36,200 bases of DNA from Chloroflexota bacterium (GTDB lineage: Bacteria > Chloroflexota > Anaerolineae > B4-G1 > SLSP01): contig JAKJAC010000013.1 of the NCBI GenBank assembly GCA_022707705.1, positions 294-36,493 on the forward strand, written 5' to 3'. The notes beneath the pieces were generated by a model. The model was not told the DNA's origin, did not search any database, and saw only the letters and a list, made by a program, of their open reading frames with translations. This document shows positions 1-9,834 of this stretch, piece after piece; the stretch's first letter is position 1; each line of letters starts with the position of its first letter. A program made the translations under genes and the position numbers.

Positions 1-196
1 CGCGCCGGGCGAGAAACGATTTCACGGTGGCGTGTTCATAGAATGGATGCCGTTGTGGGTCCATTAACTCGAAGCGCTCTGATAGCAGGGATGGTACCCA
101 CAGAGGATCGTCTTTGTAGACCTCCCATTGAAAGTGAATGAAGGTCTTGATATCTGCTGCCGTTTCTACCGGGGTGATGCTAAGTGCTTTGGCCAT
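1..196 (-). CDS. GNAT-like acetyltransferase family protein, N-terminal part
   Basis: Reading leftward from an ATG at 194-196, 65 codons run to the window edge without a stop. The start is fixed by a strong AGGAGG Shine-Dalgarno (complement of 201-206) five bases upstream. The peptide starts MAKALSITPVETAADIKTFI and contains WEVYKDDPLWVPSLL and LMDPQRHPFYEHA. From memory this pattern, with a W/Y-x-D-P-x-W-V-P-x-L segment followed by a D-P-x-x-H/N-P-F-x-E-H-A segment, opens a family of about 380-residue GNAT-fold proteins of unknown substrate. The catalytic acetyl-CoA-binding part lies outside the window, so the assignment rests on the N-terminal pattern only. It is divergent from clpB. Confidence 0.6.
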   Translation of the reverse strand, partial: MAKALSITPVETAADIKTFIHFQWEVYKDDPLWVPSLLSERFELMDPQRHPFYEHATVKSFLARR

Positions 197-224
197 AATG
201 CCTCCTCATAATAGCTTCATGCAG

Positions 225-258
225 CTGTTTCTATCGAGCCGCGGTTCGATAGAAACAG
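225..258. promoter_or_regulatory. Perfect 13-bp inverted repeat between divergent genes (candidate operator)
   Basis: The arms CTGTTTCTATCGA (225-237) and TCGATAGAAACAG (246-258) are exact reverse complements around an 8-nt centre that is itself largely self-complementary (CCGCGG). A further partial half-site, TCGATAcAAA, follows at 262-271. The element lies 29 nt upstream of the leftward acetyltransferase-like start and about 190 nt upstream of clpB. It has no T-tract and sits at 5' ends, so an operator is more likely than a terminator. It does not match the CIRCE/HrcA heat-shock box. Confidence 0.5.
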
Positions 259-450
259 TTCTCGATACAAAATCTAGAATAACAACAATGATTATACGAG
301 CATTATCCCTGGGGTCAAAGAAGATGGGGTTTATGACTGCTCGAAGTCCCATTGCAGGGGGCGAGTCATCGAGATCTTTCCGGTGCCCATCTAATGTGGT
401 TCTAACATTGTTCGACTAGAATACTGTAAAACACAATTGAGGTGAATATC

Positions 451-3027
451 ATGGACATGAATCGTTATACCGAAAAAACTCAAGAAGCACTGTTGAGAGC
501 GCAGGACCTTGCTGTTGAATATGGACACCCTCAAATTGAGCCCGAACACCTGCTATTGGCTCTTTTGGAACAACCTGAGGGGGTTGTTCCACAGGTGATT
601 CTGCGAATTGGTGGTGACCCGCAGCGTTTGAGCGGTGACTTGCGGCAGGCTTTGAGCCGTCGTCCTCAGGCTCGAGGCGGAACCTCTCAGGTGGGGCTTG
701 CCGCTGCAACCTCGCGGTTGTTGCAGGCCGCAGAACGTGAGGCGGAGGGGTTGCACGATGAATACGTTAGCACGGAGCATCTGCTTCTGGCGATGGCTGA
801 TGCGGGTGCGGGTGACATTTCACAGCTTCTGACAACATTTGGGGCTTCTCGCGATGCGGTACTGCGTGCCTTACAGGGGATTCGTGGCGGGCAGCGTATA
901 ACCTCACCAACGCCCGAAGGAACGTATGCGGCTCTCGAGCGCTATGGACGCGACCTGACGGTTTTGGCAGAGCAGGGCAAACTCGACCCGGTTATTGGAC
1001 GCGATGATGAAGTGCGCCGGGTGATGCAGATTCTTTCTCGTCGAACCAAAAACAACCCTGTGCTGGTTGGCGAGGCGGGTGTTGGCAAAACTGCCATTGT
1101 TGAGGGATTGGCGCAACGCATTGTGCGTGGCGATGTTCCTGAGAGCCTGAAAAACAAGCGCATTTTTCAATTGGATATGGGGGCGCTGATTGCAGGCGCG
1201 AAGTATCGTGGTGAGTTTGAGGAGCGTCTCAAAGCGGTGCTTAACGAATTGGCGCGTGCTGAAGGGCAGATTCTGCTCTTTATTGATGAGCTGCACACAG
1301 TTGTTGGTGCAGGTAAAGCCGAGGGGGCGATGGATGCCGGGAATATCCTTAAACCCATGCTGGCGCGGGGAGAGCTGCACACCATTGGCGCAACAACCCT
1401 GGATGAGTATCGCAAATATATCGAGAAGGACGCCGCGCTTGAGCGGCGCTTTCAACCGGTATATGTTGGCGAGCCGGGCGTAGAAGACACCGTCAGCATT
1501 CTGCGGGGACTCAAGGAGCGTTATGAGGCTCATCATGGCGTGCGTATTCAGGATCCGGCGCTGATTGCAGCGGCCTCTCTAAGCCGGCGCTACATTACCG
1601 ATCGGCAACTGCCTGATAAGGCGATTGATTTGGTGGATGAGGCTGCGGCCCGGCTGAAGATGGAGATTGACTCCAAACCAGAGGAGCTGGATGAGAGTGA
1701 CCGCCGCATCATGCAACTCGAAATCGAGCGTGAGGCACTGCGGAAGGAAAGCGATGGTGCCAGCAGGCAGCGGTTGGGCAAGTTGGAGCAGGAGTTGGCG
1801 GACTTACATGAGCATAATCGTGCATTGCGGGCACGTTGGGAACAGGAAAAGTCGTTGATCCAGCAGTTGCAGACGGCACAACAGGCGATGGAGGCGCTCA
1901 AGGTGGAGATCGAGCAAGCCGAGCGCGCTTTTGATTTGGAACGTGCTGCGCGATTGCGTTATGGGAAAGCTTCAGAACTGCAGAAGGCGCAGGAACTGGC
2001 TCAAGAGCGGCTGCGTCTGGCGCAGGGGGAGCATCCCTTGCTACGGTTGGAAGTCAGCCCAGAGGAGATTGCGCGCGTGGTTGCAGAGTGGACAGGTATT
2101 CCCGTGTCGCGATTGTTGGAGGGTGAGCGTGCTAAGTTGCTGCGCATGGAAGAAGGTTTGCATCAGCGTGTTATTGGACAAGCTGAGGCAGTTGCTGCAG
2201 TTTCGAATGCCGTGCGTCGTTCGCGTGCTGGGTTGCAGGATCCCAACCGCCCCATCGGTTCATTTTTGTTTCTGGGACCCACAGGGGTGGGTAAAACTGA
2301 ATTGGGGCGTGCCTTAGCGGAATTCCTCTTCGATACTGAGGATGCGCTCATTCGCATTGACATGAGCGAATATCAGGAGAAACATACGGTCTCGAGGTTG
2401 ATTGGCGCTCCTCCCGGTTATGTGGGTTATGAGGAAGGGGGACAGTTGACGGAATCCGTGCGCAGGAGACCATATAGTGTGTTGCTGCTGGATGAGATCG
2501 AGAAAGCGCATCCTGAGGTTTTCAATGTCTTGTTGCAGTTGCTTGATGATGGTCGCTTAACCGATGGTCATGGTCGCACGGTGGATTTCAAAAACACGAT
2601 CATCATTCTCACCAGCAATGTGGGTAGCCGTTGGATCAAGGATCTTGGGGTGGAGGCGGCGCGTTCTCAGGTGATGATGGAACTGGATCAAGCGTTTCGA
2701 CCCGAATTTCTGAACCGGATTGACGCCGTGATTCTCTTCCGCAATCTATCTCGCGATGATTTGGCGCAGATTGTGGATATTCAAATACGATATCTTCAGA
2801 CGTTGTTGGCTGAGCGTCACAACACGGTGACCTTGACCGATGCGGCGCGGAACTACCTTGCGGAGGCAGGCTACGACCCTGCCTATGGCGCGCGTCCGCT
2901 CAAGCGCGTCATTCAGCGTGAGCTGCAGGATCCGCTGGCGTTGGCAGTCTTGGAAGGACGCTTTGCCGAGGGAGCAGAAATTCGCGTGGATGTGCGCGAA
3001 GGAAAACTGACTTTTTTGACAGTTTGA
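451..3027 (+). CDS. clpB: ATP-dependent disaggregase ClpB
   Basis: Cytoplasmic AAA+ hexameric chaperone that, with DnaK in known systems, threads aggregated proteins through its pore. The product is 858 residues, the usual ClpB size. A Clp_N double repeat occupies about residues 1-150. The first AAA domain has Walker A GEAGVGKT at 207-214 and Walker B acidic pair D279-E280. A long charged coiled-coil middle domain spans about 400-520, which separates ClpB from ClpA/ClpX. The second AAA domain has Walker A GPTGVGKT at 609-616 and D681-E682 in [13 protein letters not shown] 451 is preferred because GAGG at 439-442 is correctly spaced, while the in-frame GTG at 442 overlaps that site. It is transcribed alone and ends at a strong hairpin. 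No promoter could be named with confidence, though the 225-258 palindrome lies upstream. Confidence 0.97.
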   Translation: MDMNRYTEKTQEALLRAQDLAVEYGHPQIEPEHLLLALLEQPEGVVPQVILRIGGDPQRLSGDLRQALSRRPQARGGTSQVGLAAATSRLLQAAEREAEGLHDEYVSTEHLLLAMADAGAGDISQLLTTFGASRDAVLRALQGIRGGQRITSPTPEGTYAALERYGRDLTVLAEQGKLDPVIGRDDEVRRVMQILSRRTKNNPVLVGEAGVGKTAIVEGLAQRIVRGDVPESLKNKRIFQLDMGALIAGAKYRGEFEERLKAVLNELARAEGQILLFIDELHTVVGAGKAEGAMDAGNILKPMLARGELHTIGATTLDEYRKYIEKDAALERRFQPVYVGEPGVEDTVSILRGLKERYEAHHGVRIQDPALIAAASLSRRYITDRQLPDKAIDLVDEAAARLKMEIDSKPEELDESDRRIMQLEIEREALRKESDGASRQRLGKLEQELADLHEHNRALRARWEQEKSLIQQLQTAQQAMEALKVEIEQAERAFDLERAARLRYGKASELQKAQELAQERLRLAQGEHPLLRLEVSPEEIARVVAEWTGIPVSRLLEGERAKLLRMEEGLHQRVIGQAEAVAAVSNAVRRSRAGLQDPNRPIGSFLFLGPTGVGKTELGRALAEFLFDTEDALIRIDMSEYQEKHTVSRLIGAPPGYVGYEEGGQLTESVRRRPYSVLLLDEIEKAHPEVFNVLLQLLDDGRLTDGHGRTVDFKNTIIILTSNVGSRWIKDLGVEAARSQVMMELDQAFRPEFLNRIDAVILFRNLSRDDLAQIVDIQIRYLQTLLAERHNTVTLTDAARNYLAEAGYDPAYGARPLKRVIQRELQDPLALAVLEGRFAEGAEIRVDVREGKLTFLTV

Positions 3028-3041
3028 CTGCGCTCAAGAGC

Positions 3042-3075
3042 AGGGTCGTGGTGGATTTGGTTCCACCACGACCCT
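3042..3075. terminator. Strong hairpin terminator between convergent genes
   Basis: The arms AGGGTCGTGGTGGA (3042-3055) and TCCACCACGACCCT (3062-3075) form a perfect 14-bp stem with a 6-nt loop. It starts 14 nt after the clpB stop and lies 11 nt beyond the end of the oppositely oriented small membrane protein gene. The trailing T-run is short (CTTTG), so it may act for both strands. Confidence 0.85.
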
Positions 3076-3086
3076 CTTTGGGCTAA

Positions 3087-3308
3087 CTAGAAGACCGCGC
3101 GAATCATGAGCATGACCCCCAGAATGGCGAAGGGGATGCCCACAATGGCGCCGATCACGGTGGCGGTCAGTACCACGCCCACGATTACCAGCACCAAACC
3201 CAGTATCGCTGCGACCAATCGTCCGGTCAACTGCAAAATCACGCACACCAAATTCCAGAGCACCGCGAAGGGCCACAGAAACCACGGAACCGTTGTTGTG
3301 TCAATCAT
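3087..3308 (-). CDS. Small two-helix membrane protein of unknown function
   Basis: The product is 73 residues. After a short polar start (MIDTTTVPWF) it is almost entirely hydrophobic, with two predicted membrane helices at roughly 9-30 and 32-68; the second is glycine/valine/isoleucine-rich and may be two short helices. The start is supported by a GGGAGGT ribosome binding site a few bases upstream on the minus strand. No catalytic motif is visible and I do not recognise a named family; it resembles the many short hydrophobic inner-membrane proteins. It converges on clpB across a shared hairpin. Confidence 0.7.
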   Translation of the reverse strand: MIDTTTVPWFLWPFAVLWNLVCVILQLTGRLVAAILGLVLVIVGVVLTATVIGAIVGIPFAILGVMLMIRAVF

Positions 3309-3358
3309 CGTTTACCTCCCTTTTTCTCTAACAGCTGCTCGTGTCAACACGTCGTTGT

Positions 3359-3391
3359 GTGCTTTCACGTAATTCAATTACGCGGAAGCAC
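3359..3391. other. Imperfect hairpin downstream of the glycosyltransferase cluster
   Basis: GTGCTT (3359-3364) pairs with AAGCAC (3386-3391), and the inner arms CGTAAT and ATTACG pair around a 3-nt loop. It lies between the 3' end of the leftward glycosyltransferase cluster (3418) and the small membrane protein gene. It has no good T-tract on either exit side, so it could be a weak terminator or a processing hairpin. Confidence 0.4.
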
Positions 3392-3417
3392 GAAAAAGGT
3401 TGCATCTTTTTGGGATT

Positions 3418-5697
3418 TCATTCCCGTGAGGTGATCTGGACACTTCCCAAGGGGACCAGTGCATTGGGGAAGGGTGTGCCATTCTCCTGCACCGGAATAC
3501 GGGTGCCATCGCTGACGCGGTATAGACCTGCCCACAAGGAATATTCGCCGGGGGGAAGCTCTGCTGGAATGCTCAAGGTGTGGATATCGGGAATCGTGTC
3601 ACCGGCTTGCCAAACCGTAGTCGGAAACCAACCATTGCGAGGTTCACTGTCGTGCTGCGCGTAAGCGGCGGTTTCTCCCGGTTGCCACAGATGCACAAAA
3701 GCGATGAGCTGCTCTCTGATGCGATCGTGTGCCTCCCAGTGCAGGGTGACGGTGAGTGTGCCGCCTGCCTGCACCATTGCATCGCGGTCATAGCCACGCA
3801 GGGTGATTGCGTTGTCGAACTGTGCAGTTAGTGGCGAGGTGGGAGCCAGGGCATGGGAAGTTTTTGCTGCCACAACCACTGAAGAAACTACGGGCGGTTC
3901 TATGGTGGTGCCATCAACCTGTGCTGGCAAGCGTTCACCAGTTGTGGCATCGAAGAGCCCTATCTCTAGCAGGGCGCGGAGTGGGGTATCAATATCAGCT
4001 GGCAGGGTCAGGCGGTATGCATCGCAGAAACCGCGATCTGTGGGCCATAGTGATGTGGGGAAACGCCCTAGACCTGGATAAGTGCGTCGTGAGCTGATAA
4101 TACTGTTCTCGGGACCAAGGAGCTGCACAAAAACGGTGTAATCGTGAGACATTGGGTGTGCAGCTTGCCAGCAGGCATTCACCACGAGGAGCTCACCAGG
4201 GGAAACGCGAGCCATGTTGCCCTTGATTGCTGCGCTCAGTAGGAGCGCTTCATCGTTGTAAAGTACCGAGGGGGTATTGCCTGAGATGGCGGTGGGTGAA
4301 ATCAATTTGGGAGGTGCAAACGTTGCCAGAATCCGCGCGCCGGGCGCCAATGTCGTCACTGCGACCAAGAGCAGCAGCAACGCTTGGTGTCGGCGCTGTG
4401 GTCGTTCTGTGCCGGACAGTCCCATTGCCAGCAGTCCCGCCCATGCACCGATGGCGGGGAAGAGCAGTCGCCCGTGAGGTGCTTCCACCTGACGCATCCA
4501 TTGTAGCAGCGCCGCGAAAATCCCCAGCACCCAAAAGGCGCAGAGTAGATAGATAATTCGCGCGGTTGGAGCAATATCGGTATCTGCGTTCGAGGATGGA
4601 GCGCGATGAAGCATGCGATAGACGCCTCGCGCTAAGGTACCTAAAGCAACGAATGTGAGCACCGCATAGACCCAATCGTGCCACCAGATGTGCCCCCAGC
4701 CATACGCTCCCCAAAAGGAACGGAGCAGCAGCGGCATTTCCGGCAAGAGAGAAAACAACGAGACCGGAGTGGGGCGCCCCCAGAGTGTTTGAGTGTGATT
4801 GGAGATGCCAAGTGGGTCACCGTAAAGAACCAGGTTTCTACCATACCACCAGGCGCCTGTGAGCAACGCTGTTAATCCGAAAGTTAGAACGGCTTGAAGA
4901 ACGTTTCTGTGACGCCGGAACCCGGTGTGTTCTGCAGGCGAAAGTTCTCTTGTCTGCTGCCAGCTTTTCCAGAGCAGGCACAAGCCCGCGAGCGGGAGCA
5001 GCAGTAGAGCGCTTGTTTTGGTTAGGGCAGCCAATCCAGCCAGGCACCCCGCCATAATGGCATTGCGCGGCGTCACACCACGGCGCAGGAATCGCGCCGT
5101 GGCCCATAGCCCGGCGGTGCAGAGAGCTGCAGCGGCGCTATCGTTGCTGACAACGCTGCTGATGAAGACAAATTGCGGATGGAAGGCAACCAGAGCTGCT
5201 GTGAGCAACGCTGAGCGCCGGTTGCCGAACAGCTCCATGCCCAATCCCCACGCGGCGACAACGGTTAACCAACCGAAGAACAACGAGGTGAGCCGTGTGA
5301 TTCGCACGGCGAGCACTGCGCCGCTGCCGGGAAAACGTTCCTGTTCTGTGTGGATGAGCATGTTCTTGTTGTCGGCTACGGTTCCCGGCGCTTGATAACC
5401 GAAGCCCGGGTTGTGCCAAAACAACGTCTGCAAAGTATCATCCGGGAAAGGGGCACTAATCAGTGCTGCGGTGGCATAATAGAGCGGTGGTTGTGCGACT
5501 TCTTGATTTGCGCCGCTGGTATCATCTGTCATGGAGGGCAAGCCATTTCCCTCGGCAAGCCAACGGACGTAGGCGTAATGCCAGACTTCGTCGGGCGCTT
5601 CAAAGAGTGGTGTTGCCTAGCTGTGGAGGCAAACCAACACGGTGAAGGCGCCGAGCAGAATAGTCAGTGGATGTAGTGCAGAGAAGAAACGTTTCAT
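3418..5697 (-). pseudogene. PMT-type (GT39-like) glycosyltransferase interrupted by an in-frame amber codon
   Basis: The natural start is ATG 5695-5697, overlapping the TAA of the upstream glycosyltransferase (TAATG). It encodes a signal-anchor-like helix (MKRFFSALHPLTILLGAFTV) and then meets TAG at codon 27 (complement of 5617-5619). The same frame continues for 732 codons. Directly after the TAG comes ATPLFEAPDEVWHYAYVRWL, carrying the D-E pair typical of the first periplasmic loop of phospholipid-carrier-dependent glycosyltransferases, then QPPLYY. The first ATG after the stop (5541) falls beyond the D-E pair, so re-initiation would lose essential residues. About ten membrane helices follow, then two C-terminal beta-rich repeats (pattern FVHL...PTTVWQAGD...GLY). 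TAG is a normal stop elsewhere in the window (secD, coaX), so this is a nonsense mutation or a sequencing error rather than a reassigned codon. Confidence 0.85.
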
Positions 5698-8462
5698 TAC
5701 GGCTCCACATGGATTGGAATGATAACAGCGTCTTCTGGCGACGTTATTGTCGTTCCACTTGTGACGGGTAGGCGACTGTCCGCGTTGTACAGACCAACCC
5801 GCAGGTGGTAATCCCCGGCAGGCAATCCTGCCAAAGGATGCGCATCGGCGATAATCTCGCCGGGTACCCAGGTATTGGTAGGCTTAACACCAAGCGCGGG
5901 CCAGCTATCGTGTTGTGCAATCAGTGTGCCAGGATTGTCAGGCGGCACAACGTGGACGAAGACGTTGTAGGGCGTTTCACCGGTTTCCCCTGCGCGCCAA
6001 TAGAGGGTGATGGTAAATGCTTCTTCTGCGCGAGGCTCCGACTGCAATTGATAACCTAAAAGGGTGGCGATATTGGCGCCGAAATCTCCATTGGCAGGCA
6101 GCAGGCCTGCTGGCGGGTCGAACTTGCGTCCGGCGTCAATATGGATTTCAGGTCCGCGCCATTGACCGAGCGCTGCGCCAGAGGGCGTAAGGAGTGTTAT
6201 GGTCAATGGCATTCTACTATCCAGTGCACGGCACGCGATGGAAACCCGGAACTGTGTGGCGAAACGTGTTCCTGCGAGCAGGGGGACGGTGCTGGGGGGG
6301 GCCATAACAGGGAGCGCTGCTGTGTGATCATTTAGCGCAAATCTCAACTCATGCCTCTCTCCTGATGCGATGGTAAGTCTGCTTTCCCAGAATGCCCAAC
6401 CTTCGATTGTATCGCAGGGAAAAACCGTATTTCTAGCTAACCATACCCCGAGCAATTGTAGTAGTGCAGGTTGTTCGCTTGCATTCACCTGCTCAACGGA
6501 GCTGATGTTTGTGGGCAAGGCGGGCGGCGATTCAGATGGCAGCAAGGTGACCGGTTTCAAGATCACTGTGGCAGTAGCCCCCTCTGCAATAGCCACAGTG
6601 AGGGTTGGCGTATAGATACCGGGGGGCGTCCAGGGATCAGGTATCAGTGGATAGCGCCCCAGAACTGGTATTCCTGCGCGCCATCGTGAGGGGCGATAAT
6701 CGCCACTGCCAGGTGTGCCATTGTACCGCCCCCATTCATCCCCGCGTGCGTCGAGCAGACGTAGGGTTACTTGATAGAAGCGATCGTCGTGAGCATCCGG
6801 ATTCTCTGTCATCCAGAATGTCCAGATATCCAGCGCACTTCCGGCTGTTTGGTGGGTTTCAGGAAGCCGGTACCCCCACAGGAATAAGCCAGGTAATGTG
6901 GGGATTTTCGGTTGGGTAGTCAGCTGTGGGGTGGAGGGGAACTCAGGACGGCGTTCAAGCGCAAACAGGCGCAGTCCCAGACCGTGAAATTGTGGCGTCG
7001 GGAGCTCTGTGCCGATATCATCCAGCAATGCTGGAATAATGCCGGTAGGATCAGTGATGTGGTCCAACCAGGTGACAAGCCAGACGCGTTGCGCTTTCTG
7101 AAGACGCAGATTGAGTTCTGGGGTGCTATTCGTGTAGTCGAGTATGTTATTTACATCGAGTAGTTCGTCATCCGGTAATGGTAGCAGGTTCCCAAAGCCG
7201 GCATAGTATGCCCAGGCAGGAAAAACAGAACCGGTCTCCACGATGACGACATCATCGGTTGCACGCTGTTCAGTGATATAGTGGGCAACGCCGCGCCAAT
7301 CCTCGGTGGCATAAGTTGGATTGGCAAGAAGATTGATGTTAGTGGGCACGGAAATCGCGACGAGAACCAGGCTGCACAATCCCATGCCTGCGCGGGTAAG
7401 CACGCGAGCAGAGCGGTTGTGAATTCGGGCTGTCAAACCCCAGCTTATCGCCAACGCTAGAGCTGGCAGCGGTGCGAATGACGATGCATGACGACTGCCC
7501 CATTTGGGCAGATTGCGGAAAACGAAGGCGACAACTCCGAGCGGTAGGAGTTGCAATAATGGATAGAGTCCTGCATAAGGACGATGGCGAGCGATGAGGA
7601 GCGTGGGAAGTGCCACGAGAAGGATCAACCCTCCGGTAGTCATTCCCCATTCTGCCGGTAGATAATTGGTCCCCGTCATCCCGGCAATAGAGATGCGCAG
7701 AAACTCCGCAACCGGAAGATAGCCTTCCCAATATGTAGCATTCGTACCCAGCGACGGCAATGCGCCAATTAGCCATGGTATAAAGAGCAGACCGGCAATG
7801 GCGGCAGGTGGGATCATGATACGAATCCATGAGCGTGTGGTTGACCACGGCTTGCGAGCTAAAACGACCACGGCGAAGAGCACCTGTCCTATTAGCCAAA
7901 ATGCAGAAAGAGTCAGGTTCGCGATGGCGCCCAGTACGGCGCCGCCCCACAACCAGGCATAGCGGCGGCGGGTGTGAGGATTACCTGCAAACAGGGTCTC
8001 TATCAATGCCGTGCCGGCAACCAGGCACCAGGCAATGAAGGCTCCGTACATGCGGGTTTCGCGCGAAGCCCAAATCAGTGGGGTAGCAGTCGCACCGAGG
8101 AATAGCGCCCAGGTTGCAGCGGACCGATTGCCCGTTAGCCGGCGAGCAAGTCGCGCCATAGCTGCAAGCGCGATTAAGCCGTATAGCACTGAAGGAAAAC
8201 GCAGTGCAAATTCACTGGTCCCCGCGAGCGGAATCCAGGCCCGCAGGAGGAAGTAGTGCATGGGTGGGACGAGCTCACCCATGCTGAGCTCAATCATTTT
8301 GCTGAAAGGCAACTGTGTGGTGCTCCACCACAGGTAAGCCTCGTCGTACCACAAGCTCCGCGCGCCGAGGTTCCATGTACGCAAAACAAATCCAGCCAAA
8401 AGCAGAAGTAGCGCTACATGGCGTTGTCCAACCCCTCGTTTCACGGTTGTTCCAGAATTCAT
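5697..8462 (-). CDS. PMT-type (GT39-like) integral membrane glycosyltransferase with long C-terminal beta extension
   Basis: The product is 921 residues. The N-terminal half (about 10-390) is a multi-pass membrane region with the D40-E41 pair in SLWYDEAYLWW, matching the first-loop acidic motif of PMT/ArnT-type enzymes that move sugars from polyprenyl-phosphate onto exported acceptors. Residues about 500-921 are non-membrane, beta-rich and periplasmic by inference, ending in the recurring pattern YNVFVHV...PTNTWVPGE...LRVGLY seen in its neighbours. The start is uncertain: ATG 8462 lacks a clear ribosome binding site, and an in-frame GTG six codons later has a GGA upstream. The gene is coupled to the following glycosyltransferase by a TAATG overlap. 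Donor and acceptor cannot be read from sequence. Confidence 0.85.
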   Translation of the reverse strand: MNSGTTVKRGVGQRHVALLLLLAGFVLRTWNLGARSLWYDEAYLWWSTTQLPFSKMIELSMGELVPPMHYFLLRAWIPLAGTSEFALRFPSVLYGLIALAAMARLARRLTGNRSAATWALFLGATATPLIWASRETRMYGAFIAWCLVAGTALIETLFAGNPHTRRRYAWLWGGAVLGAIANLTLSAFWLIGQVLFAVVVLARKPWSTTRSWIRIMIPPAAIAGLLFIPWLIGALPSLGTNATYWEGYLPVAEFLRISIAGMTGTNYLPAEWGMTTGGLILLVALPTLLIARHRPYAGLYPLLQLLPLGVVAFVFRNLPKWGSRHASSFAPLPALALAISWGLTARIHNRSARVLTRAGMGLCSLVLVAISVPTNINLLANPTYATEDWRGVAHYITEQRATDDVVIVETGSVFPAWAYYAGFGNLLPLPDDELLDVNNILDYTNSTPELNLRLQKAQRVWLVTWLDHITDPTGIIPALLDDIGTELPTPQFHGLGLRLFALERRPEFPSTPQLTTQPKIPTLPGLFLWGYRLPETHQTAGSALDIWTFWMTENPDAHDDRFYQVTLRLLDARGDEWGRYNGTPGSGDYRPSRWRAGIPVLGRYPLIPDPWTPPGIYTPTLTVAIAEGATATVILKPVTLLPSESPPALPTNISSVEQVNASEQPALLQLLGVWLARNTVFPCDTIEGWAFWESRLTIASGERHELRFALNDHTAALPVMAPPSTVPLLAGTRFATQFRVSIACRALDSRMPLTITLLTPSGAALGQWRGPEIHIDAGRKFDPPAGLLPANGDFGANIATLLGYQLQSEPRAEEAFTITLYWRAGETGETPYNVFVHVVPPDNPGTLIAQHDSWPALGVKPTNTWVPGEIIADAHPLAGLPAGDYHLRVGLYNADSRLPVTSGTTITSPEDAVIIPIHVEP

Positions 8463-8576
8463 CTATGCAGATCAATTACCTACAGAAGATGCCTTGGTTT
8501 TTGCAAAAAGTTTACCACGGCTGCGCCTCAATTCTCATCCGTGGAAAAGCGTAATGCCTCAATTATTCACCGGCAT

Positions 8577-9659
8577 CTACGGTTTCGTGACTTCGATAGG
8601 GCCGAATCCCTCTGTCATGCATGCGTCGGGACCGGGGCGGCGCGAAAGTACCTTGACGATGATTTTGTCGCCTGTCTGCAGGGCTTGCATCCCTGGGATA
8701 TTCACGCTATGTGCGGTTGTAGGATTCGTGTCCAGGGGGGTAACCTGCCACTGTTCAGAAGTTGCCACGAAGGGAATGTACACGGTTCCAGTTGTCGGTA
8801 GCGTCGTGGTGATTGGATTCGTAGCAGGTGCAATCTGGTACCACACTTGTGTCGAGGCGGGTGCGACAGTGTTCCAATAGATCATAAGTGTGTCGCCGCT
8901 GATATAGGTGCTTACCTGGTCACCCGAACCCCAATAAGTGGGTTCTGGCAGTCTGCCATTGGGGAATGGAATTCGCTGTAGAATGCCACTATCCCACCAG
9001 GTATCATACCATGGTGCTTGTGCGCCGGTATAGATGGGATTGGCGTAAGTGATTGCAGTTAGTTTGGTGCTCAGCGGTTCAGCGGTTGTGACCAATCTAT
9101 CCCAGGCAAACAGCGCTGTTTGTGTGGCAGACCAGGTGGTCAACGGCGGCATTTGTCCACCGATGAGGTCATTGTGGACATGGTCCAGGGTAATCTGTGT
9201 GCCTCGTGGGTCAAGTCCGATGCGCGCATTGGGTGCGGTGCCCGTGTTGCCACGGCTGTAGACAGCCATGGAGAACTCATAGGGCACGCAAGGTGTGAGG
9301 TTCTCGACGACCTGATAGACTCCTGCCTGGTAGTTGCTACCCTGTTTGAAGTGGACTTGTGCGTGAGACCCGCTGAGAGGGGGCCAGCGCGGCGAAGTGG
9401 GTCTCATATCATCGTATTGCGGAATCAGCGGTTGAGATGGCCAACCGTTCACCCACCAGCGGTACCAATGTGGCGCCAGATAGTAATCGGGTGGGTACCA
9501 GATGAAGCCGCGTGTTTGAGGGTCCTCTTCTTCAAAGTCGCCATTGACGAGCACATTGCCATCATTGGCTTGAACCGCAAGATAGGACTGAGGTGGAAGC
9601 AGCAACAGACTGCAAAGTAGCACAAAGCCCCAAATGAGTCTCAAACGTGATGTTATCAT
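8577..9659 (-). CDS. Secreted protein with carbohydrate-binding-like N-terminal domain
   Basis: The product is 360 residues from ATG 9657-9659. This start places a classical signal peptide at the N-terminus (MITSRLRLIWGFVLLCSLLL, probable cleavage after AVQA near residue 31); the frame stays open 38 codons upstream but that extension is polar and unlikely. The mature protein begins DGNVLVNGDFEEED, the N-V-L-x-N-G-D-F-E pattern that opens many CBM4/9-like beta-sandwich domains. Tryptophan- and tyrosine-rich segments follow, and no protease or glycosidase motif is visible. It lies between glycosyltransferase genes on the same strand, with 114 nt and 175 nt gaps, so it could be an acceptor or a surface partner of that system. 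That role is inference. Confidence 0.7.
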   Translation of the reverse strand: MITSRLRLIWGFVLLCSLLLLPPQSYLAVQANDGNVLVNGDFEEEDPQTRGFIWYPPDYYLAPHWYRWWVNGWPSQPLIPQYDDMRPTSPRWPPLSGSHAQVHFKQGSNYQAGVYQVVENLTPCVPYEFSMAVYSRGNTGTAPNARIGLDPRGTQITLDHVHNDLIGGQMPPLTTWSATQTALFAWDRLVTTAEPLSTKLTAITYANPIYTGAQAPWYDTWWDSGILQRIPFPNGRLPEPTYWGSGDQVSTYISGDTLMIYWNTVAPASTQVWYQIAPATNPITTTLPTTGTVYIPFVATSEQWQVTPLDTNPTTAHSVNIPGMQALQTGDKIIVKVLSRRPGPDACMTEGFGPIEVTKP

Positions 9660-9834
9660 AGGTCTTCTCTCTTTTCCGATAGAATTAGTTGGTGTTTGAA
9701 CGCCTAGAGTGGTGTTGTTAGCTCTTTTCTGACGGATAGTGTTGTTTTGCACTCCAGGAGATGATTCTACCATATTTCGAAGTTGTTCAGTGCTCTCCCG
9801 CTCCCCATAGCGGTTACCAGATTTCTCTATCGTT

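Noticed and set aside
138-419. 93-codon plus-strand frame before clpB
   Set aside because: It overlaps the divergent acetyltransferase-like start and the palindrome and has no coding character.
207-450. CIRCE/HrcA site upstream of clpB
   Set aside because: The palindrome found does not resemble the TTAGCACTC-N9-GAGTGCTAA box.
904-1536. 210-codon open frame on the minus strand inside clpB
   Set aside because: Antisense to the first AAA domain, without a ribosome binding site or recognisable motif.
5617-5619. Amber codon as pyrrolysine or general TAG recoding
   Set aside because: TAG ends several intact genes in the window (secD, coaX, the lipoprotein gene) and no pyrrolysine genes are present here.
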